Below are positions 1 through 7,147 of a stretch of 24,173 nt of DNA, piece by piece (position 1 is the first letter of the stretch; each line of letters begins with the position of its first letter). The notes beneath the pieces were generated by a model. The model saw only the letters and a list, made by a program, of their open reading frames with translations, was not told the origin of the DNA and ran no database searches. Source of the stretch: a virus; IMG/VR virus record IMGVR_UViG_3300046007_008880, positions 1-24,173 of that record. One strand, written 5' to 3'. The position numbers were made by a program, and so were the translations under genes.

Positions 1-397
1 AGGTCACCGTGTCGTGGCCGACGGTCGCGGCGCAGTTGACCGTCACGAACCGCCCGATGGACGAGCCGACGCTCAGGATCGCGTGCGGGCAGATCACGCA
101 GCCCTCGCCCATCGCAGCCGGCTCGGTCACAATCGCCGTTGGATGGACGAGCGTCCAGAACCGCGCCCCGCGGCTGCGGAGTCGCTCGCAGACAATCCGC
201 TTGAGCGCCGGCTCTCCGATGCCGCACAGGAAGACGTCGCGTGGTGAGAACACGAGGTCGTCGGGCAGGATCGGCAGGCCGCACGCGACGCCCTCGGTCG
301 TGTCGAGGAAGGCGTCCACGTCGATGCCGGCGTCCCGTGCCCAGCGGAGCACCTCGCGGCCGAAGCCGCCGGCGCCCACGATGTACGTGCTGCTCAC
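1..397 (-). CDS. NeuD/PglD-like sugar O-acyltransferase, 3' end beyond the window
   Basis: This open frame starts at a GTG (397-395) that overlaps the TGA of the preceding gene as GTGA, and stays open for 132 codons to the left edge. The product begins MSSTYIVGAGGFGREVLRWA, a glycine-rich Rossmann-like N-terminus typical of PglD_N domains, with GAGGFGR at residues 8-14. About residues 85-132 read as hexapeptide turns of a left-handed beta helix (TAIVTEPAAMGEGCVI, then AILSVGSSIGRFVTVN). Family knowledge: NeuD/PglD enzymes transfer an acetyl group from acetyl-CoA to an amino or hydroxyl group of a nucleotide sugar or sialic acid. The conserved His of the active site should lie near VGHDTVT, where the window ends. 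It lies downstream of a glycosyltransferase, so a joint role in glycan modification is inferred. The substrate is unknown and the C-terminal helix is not visible. Confidence 0.85.
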   Translation of the reverse strand, partial: MSSTYIVGAGGFGREVLRWARDAGIDVDAFLDTTEGVACGLPILPDDLVFSPRDVFLCGIGEPALKRIVCERLRSRGARFWTLVHPTAIVTEPAAMGEGCVICPHAILSVGSSIGRFVTVNCAATVGHDTVT

Positions 398-699
398 GGC
401 TGCTTGTCCTCTTGCAGGCGGTAGCCTAAGAACCAGAGGATTCTGCTCACGTCGCGGGCGCTCGTCGTGATCACTTCCTCGGACATCTGCGGGAAGCATA
501 CATGGAGCGCCTCGTGGATTTCGGTCTCCATGCGAGTCCGACCTTTCAGCCGCGAGTCGATCAAGACCTTCCGCACCGACGGCTCGTCGGGCTTGTTCGG
601 ATTCGGCAGGTACGCCCACCCGGCCGCCTGCCCGCGGAGGCGGCTATACCGCCACACCCAGCGGGCGCCTGCGATCAGGAAGTGGTGGGTCGCCGGCAT
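394..699 (-). CDS. Small HExxH protein, putative zinc metallopeptidase domain
   Basis: A 101-residue protein. Its centre reads METEIHEALHVCFPQMSEE, with HEALH at residues 62-66, the HExxH signature of zinc-dependent metallopeptidases. The following segment (VITTSARDVSRILWFLGYRL) looks like a helix that could supply a third ligand or a packing surface. I recall short phage proteins with the same HEALH plus ARxxxRxLWxLGYR arrangement, but no characterised member. The ATG at 699 has no clear SD and follows the glycosyltransferase stop by 33 bases. The stop overlaps the next start (GTGA). There is no signal peptide or membrane segment. It could act as a cytoplasmic peptidase on a virion or host protein, or be a non-catalytic metal-binding protein. 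Function is not established. Confidence 0.75.
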   Translation of the reverse strand: MPATHHFLIAGARWVWRYSRLRGQAAGWAYLPNPNKPDEPSVRKVLIDSRLKGRTRMETEIHEALHVCFPQMSEEVITTSARDVSRILWFLGYRLQEDKQP

Positions 700-732
700 C
701 GTGAATAGTGTCTTTGGGAAGTCTAGTGGCGG

Positions 733-1899
733 TCAAGTGAGATTTTCGCCATCCTCGTCGCGGACGAGGAAGTATTCGGCCACCCATTTTCGCAGTTGCG
801 GGGGGGCCGACGCTGTCCATGCTAGCAGGCCGGACTCTTCGATCTCGACGTGCCGGCGCGGGTCGAAGCCCCACTTCAGGGCAGGCTTCCAGCGATCGAC
901 GTAGAGCCGCCGCGACCTCGAGCCGTGGTGGAGGTGGATCGCGTCGCTTTCGAGCGTCCCGATGCGTCCCTGCACCTTCAGGTGAGCGTCTTCGGCCCAT
1001 GCGGCGAAATCCTCCCGCATGACCTCGCTCGAGTATTTGATCGCGAGGCGGTCCAGCCGGCCGCACCACGCCACAAGCGACATCGCGTCGCCGGAGCCGA
1101 GAATGTGGCGATCGTAGAGCGGGAAGACCGACCTGCGGGCCGCCCATGCGCCTCCCGGGCACGCGGGCCGAGACAGGTATCGCCATGCGTCGTCGCCGAC
1201 GCCCCACAGCACCTCGCCAACGCGACCGGCAGAGTCGATGCAGTGCCAGCGATTCCACAGTTGGATGACGGGATCGTACTCCAGTTTTTCGCGTGTGCGT
1301 TGAACCCATGAGCGGTCGAAGAACAGCACGTCCGCGTCGATCCACGCGACCTTGTCGAAATGCTCCGGCAGTTTCTCGACGAGCAGGTTGAGCAGCCGCT
1401 CCTTCTGCCAGAGCACGTTCCTATCGCCCCCGCGGAGTTTCAGGAAGGCGTCTTGATCGACGAAATCCTGCCCGTCGTAGGCGACCTCGGCGACGAACGT
1501 CGGCACGCCCCACCACCGCATCTCGTGCATGAATCGCAGGTAGTTGTCCCTGAGAGACCTGTAGCCGGCCGGGTTGAAGTGACAGGTGATCACAGCCAGT
1601 TCGCCGGGGAGCACAGTCCGCTCAGTCCGTGGCCTCCGCTCAGGTGCGGCCACCTGATACCGCTGCGACCGGATCGCGTGCCGGGCCGCTGCGACGTAGA
1701 GGCGGAGGGCCACGCCCTCTTCGCACGGGAAGCCGAACCTCTCGGCCTCCTCGACGATCCACTGGACGGCACGGTCCCGGTCGAGGCCGTTCTCGTTGGC
1801 CCACCGCTCGCGGTGCTCGAGGCGGCGGCTGGCGAAGGAACGCCGAGCCAAGAGGGCGCACGCACGCAGGAGGCGTGTCCCGACGCCGCGGCGATTCAC
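733..1899 (-). CDS. GT-A type glycosyltransferase downstream of the tail fibre
   Basis: The start is GTG 1899-1897, overlapping the fibre stop as GTGA; the frame upstream of this is only a shadow of the fibre gene. The product is 388 residues. Residues 1-95 are Arg/Glu-rich and helical. The catalytic fold appears to begin at LAVITCHFNP (101-110). KVAWIDADVLFF (183-194) carries the DxD-type D188/D190 expected to bind metal and nucleotide sugar. DAIHLHHGSRSRRLY (319-333) resembles the C-terminal His motif seen in GT-A families. Family knowledge: such enzymes transfer a sugar from a nucleotide donor. Sitting between the fibre and an acyltransferase, it may glycosylate the fibre or a host surface polymer; that is inference. 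No transmembrane segment is visible. Confidence 0.85.
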   Translation of the reverse strand: MNRRGVGTRLLRACALLARRSFASRRLEHRERWANENGLDRDRAVQWIVEEAERFGFPCEEGVALRLYVAAARHAIRSQRYQVAAPERRPRTERTVLPGELAVITCHFNPAGYRSLRDNYLRFMHEMRWWGVPTFVAEVAYDGQDFVDQDAFLKLRGGDRNVLWQKERLLNLLVEKLPEHFDKVAWIDADVLFFDRSWVQRTREKLEYDPVIQLWNRWHCIDSAGRVGEVLWGVGDDAWRYLSRPACPGGAWAARRSVFPLYDRHILGSGDAMSLVAWCGRLDRLAIKYSSEVMREDFAAWAEDAHLKVQGRIGTLESDAIHLHHGSRSRRLYVDRWKPALKWGFDPRRHVEIEESGLLAWTASAPPQLRKWVAEYFLVRDEDGENLT

Positions 1900-4289
1900 G
1901 GGGTGACCCGCCAGCGCAGAGAGACCGGGTCGTAGAGCAGTTCGGCCTGCTGATCCTCGTCCAGCGTGCGGTCGGTCCCTGTGTCGAGCAGGAGCCGGTT
2001 GGACGAGTCGCTCGCCGTCGAGGCGTGGACGAGCGTGACGGTATGCGTGGCGACGTTGATGAGCCGAAGGATGGAGCCTTCGCCGCCGCCGGAGAAGCCG
2101 GTCACCAGATGCGCCGAGTTCGCACTGAGACGCAGGACGGTGTGCGTGCCGGGGTTGTAGTTGTTGAGGGCGGCGGTGACGGACAAAGTTGTCCACGAGT
2201 ACGCCGGAGCCGACGGCGGGTCGCTGATGATCCGCCAGATGTTGCTCGTCGGATCGTAGAACGCCGACGCCGCCTCGCCGCGGCTGAGTTTCTTATTGCC
2301 GCCGACGATCGTGATTCGGTTCGACGACTCGCTCTCCACGGAGTCGGAGACGAACGTGACGTCATTCGTGCCGACGTTGACGAGCAACTTGACGACGCCG
2401 GACTGGCCGCCCGACAGGCCCGTGATCTCCGTGGCGGCCGTGGCAGAAATCCGCACGATGTCGGACGTGCCGGCGTTGTAGTTGTTCTCGATCGCCAGCG
2501 GGCCTCGCGTCTCGACGGCGAGGACGGTTTTCGCGGCCGACACGTCGGTCGCCACGAGCGTGATCGTGCCGGTTTTGCCGTTGACGCTCGATACCGGGCC
2601 GACCTTCGCGGCCTCGGTCACGAAGTCCGTGACGTTGGCTGCGACATGGGTGTGGCTCGCGGAGGCCGCCGAGACATCGGTTGAGACGAGCGTGATCGTG
2701 CCCGTGCGTCCGTTGACGCTGGATACCGATTGGTTCGCCAGCACGCCGGCGCCGAAGTCCGTGATGTTGGCAACGACGTGCGTATGACTGGCGGAGGCTG
2801 CGGAGACATCCGTCGAGACGAGCGTGATCGTGCCTGTGCGTCCATTGACGCTGGAGACCGGGCCGTATTTGGCCGATTCCGTCGCGAAGTCCGTGATGCT
2901 CGCGGCGACGTGCGTGTGGCTAGCCGATGCCGCCGAGACGTCCGTTGACACGAGCGTGATCGTGCCCGTCCTGCCGTTGACGGAGGACACCGGGCCGTAT
3001 TTGGCCGCTTCCGTGACGAAGTCGGTCACGTTGGCGGCAACGTGTGTGTGGCTTGCGCTCGCGGCCGAGACATCGGTTGAGACGAGCGTGATCGTGCCGG
3101 TGCGACCGTTGACGCTTGAGACTGGGCCGACCTTCGCGGCCTCGGTAGAGAAGTCCGTGATATTCGCGGCGACGTGCGTGTGGCTGGCACTAGCCGCGGA
3201 GACGTCGGTCGAGACCAGCGTGACCGTGCCGGTCCTGCCGTTTACCGAGGACACGGGGCCGACTTTGGCCGCTTCGGTCGTGAAGTCGGTGATGTTCGCT
3301 GCGACGTGCGTGTGGCTGGCCGATGCTGCGGAGACATCGGAGGCGACGAGGGTGACCGTGCCAGTGCGGCCATTGACGCTCGACACCGGGCCGACCTTGG
3401 CCGCCTCGGTCGTGAAGTCGGTGATGTTGGCGGCAACGTGCGTGTGGACGGCGCTCGCGGCCGACACGTCCGTCGAGACCAGCGTGACTGATCCGGTCCT
3501 GCCGTTGACGCTGGTCACCGCGCCGCCGCCGGTCCCTCCGGCCGACCCAGTGATCGTGATGAAACCGGCGGACGTCGAGATCGTGACGTTGTCGCCTGCC
3601 ACGATCGAGAGCGTGCCGGTCTGGGAGTTCAGGCTCTGGACATAGGAGTGGGCGTGCGTCGAGGAGGCCGCCGACACGTCGGTCGCCACGAGTGTGACCG
3701 TCCCGGTGCGGCCGTTGACGCTTGACACGGGGCCATATTTGGCGGCTTCTGTAGCGAAGTCCGTGATGTTCGCGGCAACGTGTGTGTGGCTGGCCGAGGC
3801 GGCGGAGACGTCGGAGGCTAAGAGTGTGACGGCGCCGGTGCGGCCGTTGACGCTCGAGACGGCCCCGCCGGCCGTCCCGCCGCCGGCCGACCCCACGATC
3901 GTGATCCCGCTCGATGACGTCGAGATCGTGATGTTGCTGCCGGCGAGGACGTTGAGCGTCCCGGTTAGGCTGTTGAGACTCTGGACGTAGGAGTGGCCGT
4001 GCGTGTTGCTGGCGGCCCCGACGTCGGTGGCGTTCAGAACGACCGCGCCGGTCTTCCCGTTGACGCTTGAGACCGGGGCGTCGGCGGCTGCGATCGTGAA
4101 GACGCCGGAGGTCGTCGTGACGGTGACGTTGTTACCGCCGGCCACGAGCAGGCCGGTCACGGCTTGGGCAACCATCGTGCCGATGCCGACGTCGACCGAT
4201 CCCGGCGAGCCGACGGAGACGCCGATGGTCGTCTCGGCCACGCTGGCAACGACGTTCGTCGTCCCGACGACCGTGACGTTGATGCTCAT
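1896..4289 (-). CDS. Tail fibre with 11 SVNG-type repeats and two C-terminal tip domains
   Basis: A 797-residue Ser/Thr/Val/Gly-rich protein. Residues 1-72 are a unique N-terminus, presumably for attachment to the tail. Residues 73 to about 585 hold 11 repeats opening with VSSVNGRTG-like text. Full units are 44 residues and contain SHTH followed by VAANITDF; copies 1 and 3 are longer (71 and 70) with an extra SYVQSLN-TGTL segment; copy 11 is cut short. Residues 599-689 and 706-797 are two related tip domains that share NNYN, SGG, SSNR and YDP-WR motifs. Family knowledge: SVNG-TG repeats are common in phage fibres and form elongated trimeric shafts. The ATG overlaps the upstream stop (ATGA) and the TGA overlaps the glycosyltransferase GTG. 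The C-terminus is the likely receptor-binding end. No chaperone gene was recognised next to it. Confidence 0.93.
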   Translation of the reverse strand: MSINVTVVGTTNVVASVAETTIGVSVGSPGSVDVGIGTMVAQAVTGLLVAGGNNVTVTTTSGVFTIAAADAPVSSVNGKTGAVVLNATDVGAASNTHGHSYVQSLNSLTGTLNVLAGSNITISTSSSGITIVGSAGGGTAGGAVSSVNGRTGAVTLLASDVSAASASHTHVAANITDFATEAAKYGPVSSVNGRTGTVTLVATDVSAASSTHAHSYVQSLNSQTGTLSIVAGDNVTISTSAGFITITGSAGGTGGGAVTSVNGRTGSVTLVSTDVSAASAVHTHVAANITDFTTEAAKVGPVSSVNGRTGTVTLVASDVSAASASHTHVAANITDFTTEAAKVGPVSSVNGRTGTVTLVSTDVSAASASHTHVAANITDFSTEAAKVGPVSSVNGRTGTITLVSTDVSAASASHTHVAANVTDFVTEAAKYGPVSSVNGRTGTITLVSTDVSAASASHTHVAASITDFATESAKYGPVSSVNGRTGTITLVSTDVSAASASHTHVVANITDFGAGVLANQSVSSVNGRTGTITLVSTDVSAASASHTHVAANVTDFVTEAAKVGPVSSVNGKTGTITLVATDVSAAKTVLAVETRGPLAIENNYNAGTSDIVRISATAATEITGLSGGQSGVVKLLVNVGTNDVTFVSDSVESESSNRITIVGGNKKLSRGEAASAFYDPTSNIWRIISDPPSAPAYSWTTLSVTAALNNYNPGTHTVLRLSANSAHLVTGFSGGGEGSILRLINVATHTVTLVHASTASDSSNRLLLDTGTDRTLDEDQQAELLYDPVSLRWRVTP
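1899..2495 (-). repeat. Duplicated C-terminal tip domain of the fibre (protein-level repeat)
   Basis: Codons for residues 599-689 (2495-2223) and 706-797 (2174-1899) encode two about 91-residue domains joined by a 16-residue linker containing DPPSAPAYSW. Shared positions in order: NNYN at the start, GT, R-S, TG-SGG, L-NV, VT-V, SSNR, and a final YDP--WR. Identity is roughly a third by eye. The two copies are clearly diverged at the DNA level, so this is an old duplication. It resembles the tandem C-terminal beta domains of other phage fibres, but I cannot name the family. Confidence 0.8.
2540..4073 (-). repeat. Fibre shaft repeat array, 132-base units
   Basis: Eleven in-frame repeats inside the fibre gene begin at residues 73, 144, 188, 258, 302, 346, 390, 434, 478, 522 and 566. 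Seven consecutive full-length 44-residue units (132 bases) occupy 3518-2595. Copies differ mostly at third codon positions and in the TDF-TEAAK region. Ten copies carry a His-x-His motif: HTH in eight, HGH in copy 1 and HAH in copy 3. Such near-identical tandem units are prone to recombination, so copy number may vary between isolates or be collapsed in short-read assemblies. Confidence 0.92.
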
Positions 4290-4654
4290 GGGTTCGCCAC
4301 TGTCACGGTGCCGGAGAGAACGGTCCTCGTGACCTGCCCGGTATCAACCCACCGCAAGTACCAGCGGTAGGCGATCGCCGGCGAGAGCGCCGCGGTCTGA
4401 ACCTCGGAGAGACCGATCGTGATCTGACCCGCCGCGAGGTTTGTGTTGGAGATGGCGAACGTGGCCGCCGTCTCGCCGATGCCTGTCACGAACCCGGTGC
4501 CGCCGCCGCCCGAGGCGTAGACGGCTGTGACGTAGACGGCCGTCGTGATCGTGTACCCGGTGAGGTCGCGGTCGAAGTCTAGCGCGATGGCGACCTCATC
4601 TCCGGCCACAAAAGTTGCGTCGAGGGTACCCGGTAGTTGCGCGAAAGTAGCCAT
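4286..4654 (-). CDS. Small phage tail or baseplate-associated protein before the fibre
   Basis: A 122-residue protein. It begins MATFAQLPGTLDATFVAGDE and continues with DFDRDLTGYTITTAVY, then SEVQTAALSPAIAYRWYLRW and VTRTVLSGTVTV. I recall this pattern (LPG-L--F--GDEF, DFDRDLTGY, YRW-L-W, R-VL-GTVTV) from small proteins next to fibre genes in many phages, resembling the N-terminal beta domain of BppU-like baseplate proteins. It is predicted all-beta with a Gly-rich loop (ASGGGGTG). The ATG shares its A with the upstream TAA (TAATG) and its TGA overlaps the fibre ATG, so it is translated between the two. A role as connector between tail tip and fibre is inferred. Confidence 0.75.
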   Translation of the reverse strand: MATFAQLPGTLDATFVAGDEVAIALDFDRDLTGYTITTAVYVTAVYASGGGGTGFVTGIGETAATFAISNTNLAAGQITIGLSEVQTAALSPAIAYRWYLRWVDTGQVTRTVLSGTVTVANP

Positions 4655-5094
4655 TAGTCCATTTTAGCCTTTCTGCGGGCGTTCTTGATTGCTCGGCGGA
4701 CGAGCATTCTGCCGGCGATGTCGAGGAATGGGAGGCCGCGAGCCTCGGCTTCCGCACGCATCACGGCGACGACCTCATCGATGCGTTCGGGCTTCTCGCA
4801 CTCGTCCGGCCCCCATGCGTCCATCTGGGCGGCTTTCGCTCGGCACTGGCAGGTCGGCGTCGGCTCGATGCCGAAGCGTTTGAGTAACTTTGAGAGTTCC
4901 GTGCCGGGGCCGGATGAAGGTTGCGGTGACGGTGGCTCGTAGCCCGGCTTCGGGTGCCTCGGATACGCAGGGTGCTCGGTGTCGATCGTCCACTGGTCGC
5001 CCACTTGTTCGACGACGCATGGCATGACCTCATCGAGCGTGTAGCCGCGCTCGACGCAACGTGCCTCAAGGTGCGACCGATGACAGGTTGTCAT
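4654..5094 (-). CDS. CHRSH/CQC protein of planctomycete-type phages, function unknown
   Basis: A 146-residue protein with two parts. Residues 1-46 contain TCHRSHLEARCVERGYTLDE and a WTIDTEHPAYPR segment. After a Pro-rich linker (about 47-62), residues 66-146 contain LLKRFGI, TCQCRAKAAQMDAWGPDEC and RGLPFLDIAGRMLVRRAI. Cys and His spacing (C4, H5, H8, C13; C82, C84, C99) suggests metal binding, which is inference. I associate both halves with proteins repeated across planctomycete genomes and their phages, none characterised to my knowledge. The ATG overlaps the upstream TGA as ATGA and the stop overlaps the next start as TAATG, so it belongs to the tail-tip operon. It is not clearly a virion protein. 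Confidence 0.8.
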   Translation of the reverse strand: MTTCHRSHLEARCVERGYTLDEVMPCVVEQVGDQWTIDTEHPAYPRHPKPGYEPPSPQPSSGPGTELSKLLKRFGIEPTPTCQCRAKAAQMDAWGPDECEKPERIDEVVAVMRAEAEARGLPFLDIAGRMLVRRAIKNARRKAKMD

Positions 5095-5876
5095 GGAAGA
5101 GGGTTTGGCTGAATGCCCAAAAGTCCGCTCACTAAAACAGGATTATTGCCCTGCACTGGCGTGTACGTTCCGTTGATTGGAATCGCCACGCCGCTCATGC
5201 ACCCTCCGGCAATGCTGAATGGTTGCGTTCTTACTTGCCCGTACTGCACGAACACTCCCGGCTGACCATTTGGACAAGCCAATGGAAACTCCGCGCACAA
5301 CGCCCACCCGCCAGCCCCTGACAATCTCATGCTTGCATACACACTAGCGCGTACTGTGCAGCCGCCGCCTGCTACTGAATTGATTTCCAATGTCATTTCC
5401 ATCGCACAAATAGGACTGGGCGGCGTGAAGTGTCCGTAGTCGCTGCCGGCAATAAAATTGCAAGGGCTGTAAAAAGGGCTAGCGCCAGTTGGCGCTAAGT
5501 TGCGAAAAGTAACGCTCTGGTTTATTGATGCTGCATAGTTCGATCCACCACAGGTCGTGCTGAACGTCAGGTTCGTGCTAACACTTAGCGTTCTCTGGGC
5601 CTGCGCAGTAAGAAATCCGCTAGAGCAGCAATCCGTGCATACCGAGGCGGGGCACTCTCCGTAAATAGGCGAGCACTTCGTGCCGAATCCCTTGAACGTG
5701 TAGCCGAACGCATCGCACTCGCACTTCGGCCTGATTGCGCAAGTCGTGCCGTTGCAGCACGCCCCCTCTTTGCAGGCATTAAGACAGTCTTCTTCTGTCG
5801 CGTGAGGCCCAGAACTGAACGAATGGACGCCAAGATACAAAGGCGCCGCGCCGGGTGATACTTGAACGCACGGCAT
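5091..5876 (-). CDS. Cys-rich protein with a GACC-type motif, probable tail or adhesion protein
   Basis: A 261-residue protein with about 20 cysteines, densest in residues 30-90: ATEEDCLNACKEGACCNGT, then CAIRPKCECDAF and GFGTKCSPIYGECPASVC. The GACC...C......C....F.G.GT.C spacing matches a repeat I know mainly from planctomycete extracellular proteins. Residues about 91-261 are Ser/Thr/Gly-rich, probably beta, with scattered Cys. No signal peptide is visible, so the Cys may bind metal or form disulfides only once outside the cell. The ATG at 5876 follows the previous stop by 9 bases without an obvious SD. GC is visibly lower than in the tail genes to its right. A surface-exposed tail role fits its position but is not shown. 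Confidence 0.75.
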   Translation of the reverse strand: MPCVQVSPGAAPLYLGVHSFSSGPHATEEDCLNACKEGACCNGTTCAIRPKCECDAFGYTFKGFGTKCSPIYGECPASVCTDCCSSGFLTAQAQRTLSVSTNLTFSTTCGGSNYAASINQSVTFRNLAPTGASPFYSPCNFIAGSDYGHFTPPSPICAMEMTLEINSVAGGGCTVRASVYASMRLSGAGGWALCAEFPLACPNGQPGVFVQYGQVRTQPFSIAGGCMSGVAIPINGTYTPVQGNNPVLVSGLLGIQPNPLP

Positions 5877-5885
5877 CGCTGTGTC

Positions 5886-6719
5886 TCACAAGAACTCAAC
5901 AGTCATGGACACTGAGCCAGACAGAGACCCTTCTTCTGATATTATCGCAAAATTGCCTATCGGTCCTTTTTCGTCACTACTTCCAGCGTGAACAGGATGG
6001 TCAAACGCGATAGAGTAGTTTTTTGTGACTGTGGTTCCCGAAAAGCAAGGCCCGAACAATGCTATTCGTCCGAATGGTTCTGTGTCGTTTTGGTCGAAGT
6101 TATACGATGCCCCATAAAGGAGCGATGATGTGACAACTCTCGGGCTGTAGTTTGGAAATGCAGGGCCGCATGGATAAGGGTTGGTTATTGTTGCATTGCA
6201 AGTCATGTCTCCTTCTCCAGCGCTTGACACGGGCGGCGGCCCTGCCTGAACTTTGGTATGTTCAAACACTCGGTGTGCTATAACTGGAGGATAGACAAGC
6301 AATACATTGACTTCATGTCCATTAGTCAATCTTGTTTCTCTGGCTAACTGCACGTTCAAGTAGTGACCAGTGCATCCAATCCTGTCCGTGTTTGTGTATG
6401 TATGCGACAGTTGAGTGCTCGTGCCACTCAGAACGAAAGTGCCATTCAAGTGAGAGCCAAATGTGTATGTAGTCCTGCGTTGAGCAATGAAGCCTCTTAC
6501 AATTCCAAAATCAGTACATGGAATGTTCCACTGCTCACTAACCCGCTTGAAATAGTCGGGTGCAGTTACTGTAACAGACACGCGCAAAAAGGCACCTAGA
6601 CCGCAAAACACATTACTTGGCGCCGTGTTGCAGCAATACCAGCCGACGCAGCATCCACAATTCGTCGCCAGCGCGCCGCTCTTCAGAATCAGCCCGCCGC
6701 TTTTGCTTGCGATCGTCAT
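5886..6719 (-). CDS. Cys-containing beta-rich protein of the tail-tip region, unknown function
   Basis: A 277-residue protein. It opens MTIASKSGGLILKSGALATN followed by CGCC and WYCC, giving a Cys cluster in about residues 20-40. The rest is Thr/Val/Ser-rich with few charged stretches (for example RTTYTFGSHLNGTFVLSG and PRVVTSSLLYGASYNFDQND), suggesting beta structure. The SGG-ILK-GKLATNCGCC style of N-terminus is one I associate with planctomycete phages and prophages. The ATG follows the preceding TGA by one base, so coupled translation is likely. Base composition is clearly lower in GC than the head and neck genes, as in the next gene, suggesting the pair arrived together. Likely a distal tail or adhesion component; no catalytic motif seen. 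Confidence 0.7.
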   Translation of the reverse strand: MTIASKSGGLILKSGALATNCGCCVGWYCCNTAPSNVFCGLGAFLRVSVTVTAPDYFKRVSEQWNIPCTDFGIVRGFIAQRRTTYTFGSHLNGTFVLSGTSTQLSHTYTNTDRIGCTGHYLNVQLARETRLTNGHEVNVLLVYPPVIAHRVFEHTKVQAGPPPVSSAGEGDMTCNATITNPYPCGPAFPNYSPRVVTSSLLYGASYNFDQNDTEPFGRIALFGPCFSGTTVTKNYSIAFDHPVHAGSSDEKGPIGNFAIISEEGSLSGSVSMTVEFL

Positions 6720-6720
6720 G

Positions 6721-7146
6721 TCAGCACGCCGTGGTTCCGATCCAACGAAGGACGCCGTTTTGGATCGTCAGTACCTGTGTGCCACTCGCGGAGTATCCCG
6801 GCTGCTGCGTCAGGTTTGGCTGCACCAAGAACCACGACGTGCCTTCCTTCGCAATGCTGATGTCTGTCGTGGTCGTGCCGGGGTTGAGCCCGCAGTACAG
6901 GTTCAACGCAGACACGGTATTCGGTGTCGTCGTCTGGTACTTGAACGTGACAGTCTTGGTCGCATTGATCGCCCACGACCCGGTGAACGTGCATATGCGA
7001 AACACCTTCGCCGACCGCGGCCCCTCGCCCTCGAGGGCGACCTGAGCGCGTCGAAAACCTGAGCCGATAGGCTCCCCGTCGACGCGGTCGATGGTGCGTC
7101 GTATCTGCGAGAGCAGGTTCGGGCCAAGGAGGAAGCCTTCGGCCAT
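6721..7146 (-). CDS. Small distal-tail-region protein, unknown function
   Basis: A 141-residue protein starting MAEGFLLGPNLLSQIRRTID, a helical N-terminus (about residues 1-45) rich in Arg and Glu. It is followed by a beta-like segment with KVFRICTFTGSWAINATKTV and a Thr-rich stretch, ending VLTIQNGVLRWIGTTAC. The terminal Cys is the last residue. The L--I---IDRVDGEP opening is one I have seen in planctomycete-associated phage proteins of the tail-tip region. The ATG is one base after the previous TAA, and the stop is one base before the next ATG, so it sits inside the coupled operon. No enzyme motif or membrane segment. Confidence 0.7.
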   Translation of the reverse strand: MAEGFLLGPNLLSQIRRTIDRVDGEPIGSGFRRAQVALEGEGPRSAKVFRICTFTGSWAINATKTVTFKYQTTTPNTVSALNLYCGLNPGTTTTDISIAKEGTSWFLVQPNLTQQPGYSASGTQVLTIQNGVLRWIGTTAC

Positions 7147-7147
7147 G

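Noticed and set aside
1900-2196. Extended N-terminus of the fibre-linked glycosyltransferase from an ATG at 2196
   Set aside because: The extra 99 residues are His/Arg-rich out-of-frame reading of the fibre tip. The GTG at 1899 with GTGA overlap is the natural start.
1896-2496. Diversity-generating retroelement target at the fibre C-terminus
   Set aside because: No reverse transcriptase, template repeat or adenine-directed variability was seen in the window. The duplicated domains differ across all codon positions.
2540-4073. Tandem repeats that could suggest a CRISPR or satellite array
   Set aside because: Unit size is 132 bases, there are no short unique spacers, and the units are in frame within a fibre protein with conserved amino-acid motifs.
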